The position numbers were made by a program, and so were the translations under genes. Under the pieces are notes generated by a model. That model saw only the letters and a program-made list of their open reading frames with translations, was not told the origin of the DNA and did no database searches. This document shows positions 22,669 through 31,952 of a stretch of DNA of 35,910 bases, piece by piece. Every line of letters starts with the position of its first letter. The first letter of the stretch is position 1. The stretch lies in NCBI GenBank assembly GCA_016935195.1, contig JAFGRL010000129.1, positions 1 to 35,910 of the forward strand, written 5' to 3'. The stretch is from Sedimentisphaerales bacterium (lineage in GTDB: Bacteria; Planctomycetota; Phycisphaerae; Sedimentisphaerales; Anaerobacaceae).

Positions 22669-23886
22669 CTAAAATTTCCCTGACGAAACCTCCAGGATGG
22701 GCAATATGGTTGCATAAGCAATAATACCAATAATTAGAGCCATAAATATTATGATGACAGGCTCGACAGCGGCACTTAGCCGCTCGATGACGACATCGGT
22801 TGAAGCTTCAAGATTCTCGCTTATACTTTTCAGCATTTTCTCCAGCTCACCGCTTTTTTCTCCAACCGAGACCATATGTGCAATTGCCGGGTCAATGACA
22901 CCGCTGTCTCGAAGCGGCGTGGCGATATCGGCGCCGGCAAGAATTCTTTCACGAGCCTGATGAACTGCCCGTTTCATCAGGGCATTGCCGGTAACTTCCG
23001 CCACTACGCGAAGAGATTCCGCCATAGCAAGGCCTGAACTAAGCAGGGTCGAGAGTGTGGATGCAAAACGCGATACGACCCTTTGCTTTATGAGAGGGCC
23101 GAATAAAGGTAACGACAGCAAAAACTTATCCCGCAGATAGGCACCCCGCTGTGTCTTCATAAACCGCTTGAAAGTCCATATAATGCCGACGAATCCAGCG
23201 ATTACAACTAAAAGCCACCAGCTTGTAAGCACGTAACTTACGTTCATCATTTGCCTTGTAATCCAGGGTAATTCCTGGCCTGTTCTTGTAATCTGTTCAG
23301 CTATCTTAGGAATAACCTTTGTTGTAAGAATAACAATAGCAGCAAAACAAAATGCTGTCAGCACCATTGGATATATCATAGCAGTAAGAACCTTGGATTC
23401 AACTCGCTGGCGTTTTTCCATAAAATTGGCAATAGTAGAAAAACTGTTCCCTAAAGAGCCTGTAACCTCGCCTACCCGTATCATACTTATGTAAATCACG
23501 TCAAAATAGTCACTATAGTCTTTTAAGGCATCGGTGAAGGATTCTCCTGTAACTACACGGTCACGAATATCGGTCAGGGCATTTTTGAATCTAACATCAG
23601 AAACCTGTAGTGTCAGGACAGAAAGTGCTTCGGTCAGCTTAATCCCGGAATTTAGCAATGTGCCCAATTGTTTGGTAAATTCGGTGATTTGTGCCTTGCT
23701 GGTTCGGCCAAATATAGAGAACAACCCCCTCCTGCCCTCAGCACTCCAGCCGACTTCTTCTACCGAGGTAGTATGAATGCTTCGCACTCTCAACTGCTTC
23801 CTTGCGGCATAGGAGCTCTCAGCAGTGACTATACCCTTTGCCTTTTTGCCATCTGCCCCAATAGCTGTGTAGTGGTATCTCGGCAT
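22669..23886 (-). CDS. gspF: Type II secretion inner-membrane platform protein GspF
   Basis: GspF is the polytopic core of the assembly platform. The 405-residue protein has the family's N-terminal PRYHYTAIGADGKKAKGIV, two repeated GspF domains (QLGTLLNSGIKLTEALSVL at about 91-109, and its counterpart FASTLSTLLSSGLAMAESL at about 271-289) and three membrane segments, the last at the C-terminus (EPVIIIFMALIIGIIAYAT). Length and layout match the family exactly. It follows gspE after 74 bases. Confidence 0.95.
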   Translation of the reverse strand: MPRYHYTAIGADGKKAKGIVTAESSYAARKQLRVRSIHTTSVEEVGWSAEGRRGLFSIFGRTSKAQITEFTKQLGTLLNSGIKLTEALSVLTLQVSDVRFKNALTDIRDRVVTGESFTDALKDYSDYFDVIYISMIRVGEVTGSLGNSFSTIANFMEKRQRVESKVLTAMIYPMVLTAFCFAAIVILTTKVIPKIAEQITRTGQELPWITRQMMNVSYVLTSWWLLVVIAGFVGIIWTFKRFMKTQRGAYLRDKFLLSLPLFGPLIKQRVVSRFASTLSTLLSSGLAMAESLRVVAEVTGNALMKRAVHQARERILAGADIATPLRDSGVIDPAIAHMVSVGEKSGELEKMLKSISENLEASTDVVIERLSAAVEPVIIIFMALIIGIIAYATILPILEVSSGKF

Positions 23887-23960
23887 TACTTAAACTTCCA
23901 ACCAAAGGCTAAACTATGATTTTTGCCGAACCTCTCGGCCTGCGGTTTGGTCCAGCTTAA

Positions 23961-25682
23961 CTATAGAATATCTGCTTGAGTTACTCTTAGTACCTCAGGA
24001 ATAGTTGTTATACCTGCAAGGACTTTCCTGGCACCATCCATCCGCAGCGTTCGCATTCCGCTGTTAAGAGCAACTCTTTTGATTTTACCGCTGCTTTGTC
24101 TGTTGTATATCAGATTCTGAACTTCCTCACTTATCAACATTAACTCGTAAATGCCTGTCCGTCCACGATAGCCTGTCTGAAAACAACTGTCACAGCCGGC
24201 TCCGACGTAAAACTTAGCCTCCCCCTCAGCTGATCCGGGGCTTTTCATGTCCCCCAATCCAAGCTCTCTTAATTCATGCTCTGTAGGTTCGTATGGCTTC
24301 TTGCAGTCAGGGCATACCTTTCGCACTAACCGCTGCGCCAGGACCGCTATCAAAGAAGAGCTCGCCAGATACGGCTCAACACCCAAATCCAAAAGCCTGC
24401 TCACCGCACCGGCTGAGTCATTTGTGTGCAATGTACTGAAAACCAAATGACCTGTGAGTGAAGATTGTATAGCCATACGAGCAGTCTCGATATCCCGAAC
24501 TTCACCTATCATTATCACGTCGGGGTCCTGACGAAGCACGTGGCGAAGCGAATTGGCAAAATTCATACCCTTTTTCGATGCAACCTGCATCTGGCTAATC
24601 CCTTCAAGCTGATATTCAATAGGGTCCTCTATGGTCATAACATTTTTTTCGGCTGAATTTATTCTGTTAAGACAGGCATAAAGAGTGGTGCTTTTGCCGC
24701 TGCCGGTGGGCCCGGTCACGAAAATAACGCCGTGTGAACGAGTAAGCAGAGAATCGAACATTTTCAAATCTTCCTTGCCTAATCCTAGCTCATCCAGCCC
24801 GAAAAGTGCCGTGCTCTTATCCAGCAGACGCAGGACACTTCGCTCGCCATAATTGGTGGGTACCGTACTGATACGCAGATCCACTTCGCGCTGTCCGAGC
24901 CTGACACTGCATCTGCCGTCCTGCGGCAGCCGGCGTTCGGCAATATCCATTCCCGCCATAACTTTAATACGTGATATGATTAAAGGCAGCACATTTCGAT
25001 TCAAACTAAGGGTATCATACAGGATTCCGTCGATACGGTAACGAATCTGAATCTTTGTCTCATAAGGATGTACGTGAATATCGCTTGCCCTTAGCTGCAG
25101 AGCCCTGAATAAAACATCATTAACAAGCCTGATAACAGGTGGTCGATTTACAACATCAAGCAAATCGTCCGATGTTGCCACTTCATCAACAAGCTGGTCG
25201 AGATTCTGAGAATCAAGCTCTTCGGCCACCTCTTCGATGACCGTTGTCCTCTGCTCGTAAACAACATCTATTGCTGCTGTAATGGTTGTACGTGTCGCCA
25301 GTGCCGCCTTGACCGCAAGACCTGTCATCTTCGAGACATTGTCCAGTGCATAGACATCAAGCGGCCTTGACAAAACAACGGTTAGCTGCCCGTCATCACC
25401 CTTCTCTTTGACACCGATTAAATAATTGTGCTGTGCATAACTGGCCGGCACCGCCTCAACAAATTCGGCTGGCACATCCTTTGTGGGTATCTCTTCCAGG
25501 AATTTCCGGCCCAGTGCAGCAGCAAATAACTTAAGAATCGCTTCTTCTGTAAAAAAGGGAGCACGCAGCAGGAACTCATCGAGTCTTGCTTTTTCCTGCT
25601 TGTTGTTCTCGAGAAACTTCTCTAATTGCTCTGCATCAACAATTCCGGTCCTTCTGGCGGTTTGTAAGAGCAGGTCTTTCAT
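23961..25682 (-). CDS. gspE: Type II secretion ATPase GspE
   Basis: GspE is the cytoplasmic hexameric ATPase that drives pseudopilus assembly. The 573-residue protein has an N-terminal N1E/MshEN-like domain, then the N2E region (PVIRLVNDVLFRALQLRASDI), Walker A GPTGSGKSTT (about 322-331), the Asp box EDPIEYQLEG, Walker B VIMIGEVRDIETA, and the four-cysteine zinc site (VCPDCKKPY ... CDSCFQTGYRGRTGIYE). All catalytic motifs are intact. The gene starts the gspE-M run, 230 bases downstream of gspD; that gap holds a palindromic repeat. Confidence 0.96.
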   Translation of the reverse strand: MKDLLLQTARRTGIVDAEQLEKFLENNKQEKARLDEFLLRAPFFTEEAILKLFAAALGRKFLEEIPTKDVPAEFVEAVPASYAQHNYLIGVKEKGDDGQLTVVLSRPLDVYALDNVSKMTGLAVKAALATRTTITAAIDVVYEQRTTVIEEVAEELDSQNLDQLVDEVATSDDLLDVVNRPPVIRLVNDVLFRALQLRASDIHVHPYETKIQIRYRIDGILYDTLSLNRNVLPLIISRIKVMAGMDIAERRLPQDGRCSVRLGQREVDLRISTVPTNYGERSVLRLLDKSTALFGLDELGLGKEDLKMFDSLLTRSHGVIFVTGPTGSGKSTTLYACLNRINSAEKNVMTIEDPIEYQLEGISQMQVASKKGMNFANSLRHVLRQDPDVIMIGEVRDIETARMAIQSSLTGHLVFSTLHTNDSAGAVSRLLDLGVEPYLASSSLIAVLAQRLVRKVCPDCKKPYEPTEHELRELGLGDMKSPGSAEGEAKFYVGAGCDSCFQTGYRGRTGIYELMLISEEVQNLIYNRQSSGKIKRVALNSGMRTLRMDGARKVLAGITTIPEVLRVTQADIL

Positions 25683-25779
25683 CTCAATATATCTAAAGCG
25701 ATTACCTTCAAATCCTAAAGACTTTATTTTTGAAATTCAGCAGTATCGTATTTCATAGCTGTTATAACTATCGGTTGTT

Positions 25780-25868
25780 GAGATTGCTTCGTCGCTGAGC
25801 TCCTCGCAATGACATATGCACATCTTTGCTGTCATTGCGAGCCGACCGAAGGTCGGCGTGGCAATCTC
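25780..25868. repeat. Inverted pair of CATTGCGAG-type repeats between gspD and gspE
   Basis: GAGATTGCTTCGTCGC...CTCGCAATGAC (25780-25813) and GTCATTGCGAG...GCAATCTC (25831-25868) face each other and can fold into a large cruciform or RNA hairpin. An inner palindrome CCGACCGAAGGTCGG is present in the right arm. It belongs to the same family as 2835-2871 and is inserted inside the secretion operon. Confidence 0.75.
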
Positions 25869-25912
25869 GCAATCGAAGTATTTATTAAACATTGTACTCA
25901 GTTTGACTGTCT

Positions 25913-28900
25913 CTAATCAGCTTCCAGAATCTTTTCAGGGTCCATAGGTTCCGGTTTAAACCCGGGCCAATCCTCATATTTCTGCATCTCTGCCTCATAC
26001 TTTTCAAATGCCGCTTTGTTCTTAGCCGAGACCAACTCAATGTCGCTGGTGCTGGCAAATTCTTCTCCGGGTCTAATAATATGAGCTTTTACAAATACAT
26101 AAAGCCTGCTCTGCGAGTCCGTATTGGCCGTGCTTCTAAACAGCCCGCCGATGACCGGAATGTCACCCAGGATAGGAACCTTGGTTCCGCCTTTGCCCTG
26201 ATTGAGTCTCTCCAGGCCACCGAGTATTATAGTTTTACCGTCGGGAACGGTTACCACAGTGGTAACATCACTTGTAACGACATCCGGCGGTTTTTTCTCT
26301 GTCGTTACTTCTTCGGTGATGCGGAAATCCTTACGCGTCATAGTGATACTTAATCGAAGCTGGTCGCCTTTGCTTATATGAGGTTCGATATCAAGAGTTA
26401 TGCCGGCATCGTAGGGGAGAAATTCCTTTTCAGTAATGGGTATATCCTGCTCGTCCGGACCTTTCCTATAGGTAACTTTTTCTCTGGTAATATGAATGGT
26501 CTCTTCGGCCTTGATAGAACCGGCTTCATTATCATTGACAAGAAGCTTGGGTCTTGCAAGAACCCTGCCGTAGTTCTTTTTCTGCATAGCGGTCAGCAGC
26601 ACGTTGACATGATAGTCGCCATAAAATGCTGTCCAGGAGCCCCCATCAGATTGAAAGTCTGCAAACTGCTCCATCCCCTTGGAATTAAGTTTGGTAATTA
26701 TATCGGAACTTGTTATTGGGCTTTCACCTCCTACGATGGTTCCGGTCAGACCTGAAGTATTAACCAAATCGGGAAAACTGGAAATAATATTAAGGTCGTA
26801 ATTGAATTCATCATTTTTGGTAATTTCAACAAGGGTAACGTCAAGTAAGACCTGCGGCCGATATTCGTCGAGCTGTTTTATCAGCGTGCTTATCCACTGC
26901 TGGTTCTTCTTGCTGGCATAAACGATGAGCGAATATGTTTTTGAATCTGGAATAATGGTTATATCTTCTTCGAACTTCTTGGTTGTTGTCTTTACGATTT
27001 TCCCGCCTTTATCTTCCTTGCTTTCGGCGGTTTCCTGAATGAGCTGGTTCAGAACGCCCGCCAGCTCTTCAGGGTCCTGATTCTCAAGCGGATAAATCTC
27101 GTAAGGGATGGAGGCCTGTTCTGTTTCACTGTCAACGTAACCAATAATAGTGGAAATTTGCAGATGCTGTTCGGGCGTCGCATTTATCAAAAGCGAATTT
27201 GTCGGCTCAATTATCACAACCTGCGGTTCCTCTACCAAAGGAGCTTCGCCAGTTGCCGGAGTTGGCGTGGGTGTTTTAGCGGTTGGCTGCTTTGCAGTAG
27301 TTCTTGTTGTCCTTGGCCTCTCTGTAATCGTCCTCGAAGTAGTCCGCTGGCCGCTGATTATGCCCAGTTCGCTTAGTTTCTTGGTCACCTCCTCTGCATC
27401 AACATACTGGATTTCATATAGCCTTAGTTCTCTCAGGTCCTTCTGGACAACATCAAGTGTATCTATCAGATAGTCAACCATGTCCAATTCACCTTTTAGT
27501 CCTATCATCAGGATGCGATTAGTTCTCTCATCCGCATCAAGATAAACCGAAGGTTTGGAAGGCTGTTCTGTAGGCTGAGGCTCTCTTCTTGGAGTCGGTG
27601 CTCTTCTTGCGGCTCGTGGACTTGGCCTGGCAGGTTGTGGCGTCTCAGTCTTTGCAATGGTTACTGAGACTTCCCCCATTTGTTCGACGAGCGTCTTAAC
27701 CTGTGCTGCCAGGTTTTTAGCCATCGTATATTTTAATTGCCTGAACCTGAATTGTCTGTCCTCTCCTGGCTTATCGACCATCTTCAGCAGCTCTTCTATC
27801 CGTTCCATTCGATATGCGAAACCTGTCACAATAATCGTGCCGGTTTCGGGAATCTCGGTGATATTGGCACCGAGTTTCATCTTATCAAGAAAGTTCTTTG
27901 CGCTGGCTGTATCTATGTGCTCCAGTTCAAAAATACGAGTTATAATCACATCTCCATATTGAACCCCGCCTTTCCCGGCATCCACCAGAGTAGGGTCAAT
28001 ATCATATATTTTTGCCGCCGAAACTACGGTTACAAGGTTGCCTTTTCGAGTCATCCCAAAGCCTCTGAACTTCAGCACTGATTCGAGCAGAGGATATAAT
28101 TCCTTTATCTTGATAGGCCCCTGAACTCTCAGAGCAACCTGGCCTTTCACCTCGGCAGGGTCGTACATAAGGTCCAAATCCAAATGTTTATGAACAAGGT
28201 CTAATAAAAGCACGATATCAAGCATCTCGGGCAAGTTCAGCTCGAGTTCATCCTCAGCCAGTGCAACAGGTTCCGGCGAATATGGCCTTCTGCCCACAGG
28301 CTCTCCTTTGGTTTCCGTCATCGGCTCGTTAGGCTGCTCAATCTCGACAGCTGTTTCGGTAACATCAGCTTGCAAGCTCTCTTCAATGGCAACGGGCAAA
28401 TTCGGCTCCGAGGTGGTCTGCACCGACTGAGACAGTTCATTCGGCTCTTTGGAAACAGATGGAATATCCGCCAGATTAGGCTCATTTGGATTCGGTACTT
28501 CTTCGGCTTGTTTGGCGACGTTCTTCTCAGCCTCGGCAAGGGAAGCTAACATCCTGCCGAATAGTTCATCTTCGTTTGGCTCAGGTAATGGCCCCTTATT
28601 TGGTTCCTCACCGGCCTTTGCAGCAGAAATATCTGGATGTTGAATGTTTTCTATGGCAGTAACAAGCCTTTTCGCCCTGTCCTTGGGGACAATAGCAACC
28701 ACTTGCTCGCCAAGAACATCTATAATAATTTTGGCCTTGGCACTATCAAGCAGTGGTTCGGAAAATGTGCCTATCGATATATCCCCAATGGCAGTCTCGA
28801 GTTGCAACCTGTCAGGTAAATCATTGGCTTGCGAAACTGCTGCAATTTTTATTATTTCATACTTCTCATCATTATCAACCAGCCCCAAGATGGCAGCAGC

Positions 28901-29263
28901 TATATTTAGCTCCTCCGGCTGACCTGTTACCAATAAAGTATTTGGCTTGGGGTGCAGGGAAACGGTGCCAATTCCGGCCTTGGAAAGATATTCTTTGCCC
29001 TGCTCTGCCGTGATGTGGTTTAACTGGAAAAACCTGTATCGTGCTAACTTTGCGCTATTGGAGTTGGTGTCAGCAAAAATCAAATCACCACCAAACGTGA
29101 AAATCATACCCAAAAGCAATGAAATCCACAAACAATAATGGCGGCACCCAAAAGGGCCTATAATAGTACGCAATAGCCTTTTAACTGGTAAATTAGCTGC
29201 CTCTTTGTACTTCAAAGACTCTTTTTTAAGTTTTCGCCCAAGGTCTTTAATTCTTTCTGCCAT
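25913..29263 (-). CDS. gspD: Type II secretion outer-membrane secretin GspD
   Basis: GspD forms the outer-membrane channel. An unusually long pre-signal segment (residues 1-43) precedes a hydrophobic stretch (44-64). Several secretin N-type ring domains follow, separated by three flexible linkers: Asn-Glu-Pro-rich (about 221-331), Pro/Arg-rich (about 538-574) and Thr/Pro-rich (about 636-680). The C-terminal secretin barrel starts near RPQVLLDVTLVEITK (about 800) and contains VTVPDGKTIILGGLERL and GDIPVIGGLFR, the family signature. With 1116 residues it is much longer than the usual 650-750. I use ATG 29263 because GGAG precedes it; the ATG 17 codons upstream has no ribosome-binding site. Confidence 0.93.
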   Translation of the reverse strand: MAERIKDLGRKLKKESLKYKEAANLPVKRLLRTIIGPFGCRHYCLWISLLLGMIFTFGGDLIFADTNSNSAKLARYRFFQLNHITAEQGKEYLSKAGIGTVSLHPKPNTLLVTGQPEELNIAAAILGLVDNDEKYEIIKIAAVSQANDLPDRLQLETAIGDISIGTFSEPLLDSAKAKIIIDVLGEQVVAIVPKDRAKRLVTAIENIQHPDISAAKAGEEPNKGPLPEPNEDELFGRMLASLAEAEKNVAKQAEEVPNPNEPNLADIPSVSKEPNELSQSVQTTSEPNLPVAIEESLQADVTETAVEIEQPNEPMTETKGEPVGRRPYSPEPVALAEDELELNLPEMLDIVLLLDLVHKHLDLDLMYDPAEVKGQVALRVQGPIKIKELYPLLESVLKFRGFGMTRKGNLVTVVSAAKIYDIDPTLVDAGKGGVQYGDVIITRIFELEHIDTASAKNFLDKMKLGANITEIPETGTIIVTGFAYRMERIEELLKMVDKPGEDRQFRFRQLKYTMAKNLAAQVKTLVEQMGEVSVTIAKTETPQPARPSPRAARRAPTPRREPQPTEQPSKPSVYLDADERTNRILMIGLKGELDMVDYLIDTLDVVQKDLRELRLYEIQYVDAEEVTKKLSELGIISGQRTTSRTITERPRTTRTTAKQPTAKTPTPTPATGEAPLVEEPQVVIIEPTNSLLINATPEQHLQISTIIGYVDSETEQASIPYEIYPLENQDPEELAGVLNQLIQETAESKEDKGGKIVKTTTKKFEEDITIIPDSKTYSLIVYASKKNQQWISTLIKQLDEYRPQVLLDVTLVEITKNDEFNYDLNIISSFPDLVNTSGLTGTIVGGESPITSSDIITKLNSKGMEQFADFQSDGGSWTAFYGDYHVNVLLTAMQKKNYGRVLARPKLLVNDNEAGSIKAEETIHITREKVTYRKGPDEQDIPITEKEFLPYDAGITLDIEPHISKGDQLRLSITMTRKDFRITEEVTTEKKPPDVVTSDVTTVVTVPDGKTIILGGLERLNQGKGGTKVPILGDIPVIGGLFRSTANTDSQSRLYVFVKAHIIRPGEEFASTSDIELVSAKNKAAFEKYEAEMQKYEDWPGFKPEPMDPEKILEAD

Positions 29264-29510
29264 ATTAACTGCTCCGAAACAGTGCTGAAATCCAATACTG
29301 ATAATGTGGAACATCTGCTATATAATCAGACACAAAAAACAGGCGAAAGTTCCAAAATTTAGTCAAAAAAAGGGAATTACCGTGAAATGCCAGGGCCAAC
29401 GCACTAAAACAGCACCGGCTTAGAAAAGTCTGCAGACACTTTTTATAGGACTATAGAGTTTAGATAATGATGGCGTTAAGTATTACTTGCTAACACAGAA
29501 CAGCCGGATA

Positions 29511-30482
29511 TTATTTTTCTGTTTTGGCCTTAGGATTTTCAACGTTAGGAACCTTGTTATTATCGGCAGGCTCAGATTTTGAGTCGGCTGTTTCACTTCT
29601 CAACTGTCTTCCTAAGCGGTCCAATTTCCTGACCTCGTCGTCGCTTACCCGCATCGTTCTCAAATCGGAAATGAGCTTATTCAGCATTGCTTTTCTTTCC
29701 TCGGTCAATTGTCTTGAACCGGCTGTGCTGGATTTATCCTCTCTATTGATGTCTTTTATCTGGCCGGCAAGATTTTCCATCAGATTCTTTTGCTGCTTAG
29801 TAACCTGCCTGACCTGCGGCACTGAGACAGTGGGAGGTTTTTTGGCTGGAGGCGACTCAGGTACTTTTAGTGTGTCGGTTGGCACAGCCATGGCTTCAGA
29901 ATCTATGGCGTCTGACGCCTCCGTATCCGCACTTTCTGTTTTGAGAAGATTTATCTTTTTAGGTCTCTCCACAACAGCTACTTCGTAGGTGCTTTGACCA
30001 TCTTTGACAACAATGGCGCCGTCTTTTATTTGCTCAAAAACCAGATGACCCAACTCGCCGGATTGTCGGACCCAGCGAAGGCCCTTGCCGGGCTGGTCAA
30101 TCAATGCCAAAGACAGCTCAGGATGAGATGCGTAGTAGCTGGTCCCTATCAGCTCAAATTTTACGGAAACCGCCTTGGGTTTGGGCCTGGCAGGTACCCC
30201 AGGAACGGAACGTCCAGGCTGCTGTCTTTTGACCTGAGGTTTTGGTGGCGGATTTAGATATAAAGCAAATCTTGTAGCCTGTTTTACCAGAGGTGAGGTT
30301 TCAGTAGCGCTGCCGGCAGGTTTTTGCCCCTTTGATTGGTTGAACCTCTCCAGGGCACCCTGGGAATTGAGGAACTTCTCTACTTCTTCATCGAGATGAA
30401 CCCCGAAAATTACCAGAAAAGCGCCCCAAGCGAACGCCAAAATGACCACTAAAATACCTGTTATTCGTAATGTTTTTATCAT
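29511..30482 (-). CDS. gspC: Type II secretion GspC-like inner-membrane protein
   Basis: GspC spans the periplasm to connect the inner platform with the secretin. The 323-residue protein has one N-terminal membrane anchor (residues 2-24, IKTLRITGILVVILAFAWGA), a Pro-rich linker, and an HR-type beta domain (about 101-170: VSVKFELIGTSYYASHPELS, then QSGELGHLVFEQIKDGAIVV). It then has a charged, probably helical C-terminal region in place of the PDZ domain. The start ATG 30482 has AAGGGG six bases upstream. It is the first gene of the canonical gspC-M order, 64 bases after the cytochrome gene. Sequence identity in this family is low; context supports the call. Confidence 0.75.
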   Translation of the reverse strand: MIKTLRITGILVVILAFAWGAFLVIFGVHLDEEVEKFLNSQGALERFNQSKGQKPAGSATETSPLVKQATRFALYLNPPPKPQVKRQQPGRSVPGVPARPKPKAVSVKFELIGTSYYASHPELSLALIDQPGKGLRWVRQSGELGHLVFEQIKDGAIVVKDGQSTYEVAVVERPKKINLLKTESADTEASDAIDSEAMAVPTDTLKVPESPPAKKPPTVSVPQVRQVTKQQKNLMENLAGQIKDINREDKSSTAGSRQLTEERKAMLNKLISDLRTMRVSDDEVRKLDRLGRQLRSETADSKSEPADNNKVPNVENPKAKTEK

Positions 30483-30546
30483 CTTTTGCCCCTTGACTGG
30501 GGTGCCCAAAACGCGAAATTATGCGTTTGCCGGCTCTACTGCCTAT

Positions 30547-31950
30547 TTATTGGACATCTCCAGGGCTATTTGGTTCCCTCCAATGTATTATTTTTTCAAA
30601 ATACTGCCTCTCATTGCCGGCATAGTTAGCGCTATTTTCCGGTGTGTGGCACAGGTCACAATCGGCTTTTGGCTCGGAAGTTTTGGTGCTGCCCGCAGTT
30701 TTGACATGTTCCGAGCCGGGGCCATGGCAGTTTTCACAGCCAACATTCCTTAAGTTCTCACTGCTTTTGCTCTCAGAGACAAAGCCGCTCTCATATTCGG
30801 CACCAACGACGTGACAGACGATACACTCCGGGTCAAACTGCGAGCCAACCCTCTCTAACGTCGCATAAGCATGTGCGTGGATCTTAGTGCTCCACTTGCT
30901 GTATTCGTATTCATGGCAGGATTTGCAGGCATTAGAGCCGACATATATGAGCTCATTCGGCAGAATAAATCTCGGCTGCTTTTCCAAAAGCCCGGCTTCT
31001 TTGATGAGTTGTTGATATACCCTGTACAACTGAATAAGCGAGTCATCTCGAGGCAATTCTTCCGCAACCGGTACCGCAGAAAACTTGACATCATAACTGT
31101 CTATAGACTCAGTTATGCCTTGACCTTTATCGAATAAACTTCCTGAAGTATCAGGACCAGCTGATTTCGGTGAGATTTTTAGCCTGGCTACATATTTGCC
31201 AAACTTCCCGCCAGCAACTACAACCGGTCGCTCTGGCGGTTTGCTAACCAGTCGCGGACGATCAGAATCACCAGGATAAACTAAGCAGTCGACCAGCCCG
31301 CCTTGTCGAATTGTGTCAATCACATCCTGCTTAAATTCATTGACGATAAGAATATTAAAAGTTGGCAAAGTCCTCGGTAAAACAAATAAGCCTTTCAATT
31401 TTTCTAAATTGCCAGATTTAGCATCAAGGCAGGTAACTGTCACAGATAGTTTTTTGGCTCCCACATCAAAATTTCTGGTGAATCCGGCAGGCAGGTTAGC
31501 ATCGCTCGGCCAATAAGCACTTATCATTGCTGGAAGTGAGTCTGCACCATTCAACAAACCGAGATTTCTGGTAATTCCAACGTCTTCTTTGGTCAGATTG
31601 ACCAAATCATAATCAAGGAAGCCAAAGGCCTGAAGCAATATATTGAACTTTATCAGGTCCTGTTCCGAATCGCCGTCAACAAGAGAACCTGTATCAATAA
31701 TCAAACGTCTCGATTTGGCTGCGGCGTTGAAAACCGCTGCGCGTCTATCCAGACCGCCGAGCTGGCCGCCGGAACAACCGCAGGGCTGCAGGGCCCCTAG
31801 TTCATTGCCGGTTATAAAAACAGCTATCGACCCATCTGTCTCAGCCTTTGGCAATCTTGCCGATACAGCAAAAATTTGCGAGACACAGAGAAATAAGGCA
31901 CAAAAAAAGGCCAATAAACACTTCATCCGTCGATTCTCAAACCTTATCAC
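30547..31950 (-). CDS. Exported four-haem cytochrome c with an N-terminal phosphoesterase-like domain
   Basis: A secreted multihaem cytochrome of 467 residues: a signal peptide (CLLAFFCALFLCVSQIFA), then a region (about 40-250) resembling the UshA/5'-nucleotidase metallophosphoesterase fold (GNELGALQPCGCSGGQLGGL), then four CxxCH haem sites: CKSCH (about 340), CIVCH (about 375), CENCH (about 404) and CDLCH (about 430). His residues between them could be distal ligands. Such proteins carry electrons in the periplasm or at the surface. In the phosphoesterase part the expected metal-binding Asp of DxGD is Ser (IDTGS), so it may be non-catalytic. The GTG at 31950 lies two bases after the DUF1573 stop; ATG 31926 is an alternative start. 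Confidence 0.85.
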   Translation of the reverse strand: MIRFENRRMKCLLAFFCALFLCVSQIFAVSARLPKAETDGSIAVFITGNELGALQPCGCSGGQLGGLDRRAAVFNAAAKSRRLIIDTGSLVDGDSEQDLIKFNILLQAFGFLDYDLVNLTKEDVGITRNLGLLNGADSLPAMISAYWPSDANLPAGFTRNFDVGAKKLSVTVTCLDAKSGNLEKLKGLFVLPRTLPTFNILIVNEFKQDVIDTIRQGGLVDCLVYPGDSDRPRLVSKPPERPVVVAGGKFGKYVARLKISPKSAGPDTSGSLFDKGQGITESIDSYDVKFSAVPVAEELPRDDSLIQLYRVYQQLIKEAGLLEKQPRFILPNELIYVGSNACKSCHEYEYSKWSTKIHAHAYATLERVGSQFDPECIVCHVVGAEYESGFVSESKSSENLRNVGCENCHGPGSEHVKTAGSTKTSEPKADCDLCHTPENSANYAGNERQYFEKIIHWREPNSPGDVQ

Positions 31951-31952
31951 AT

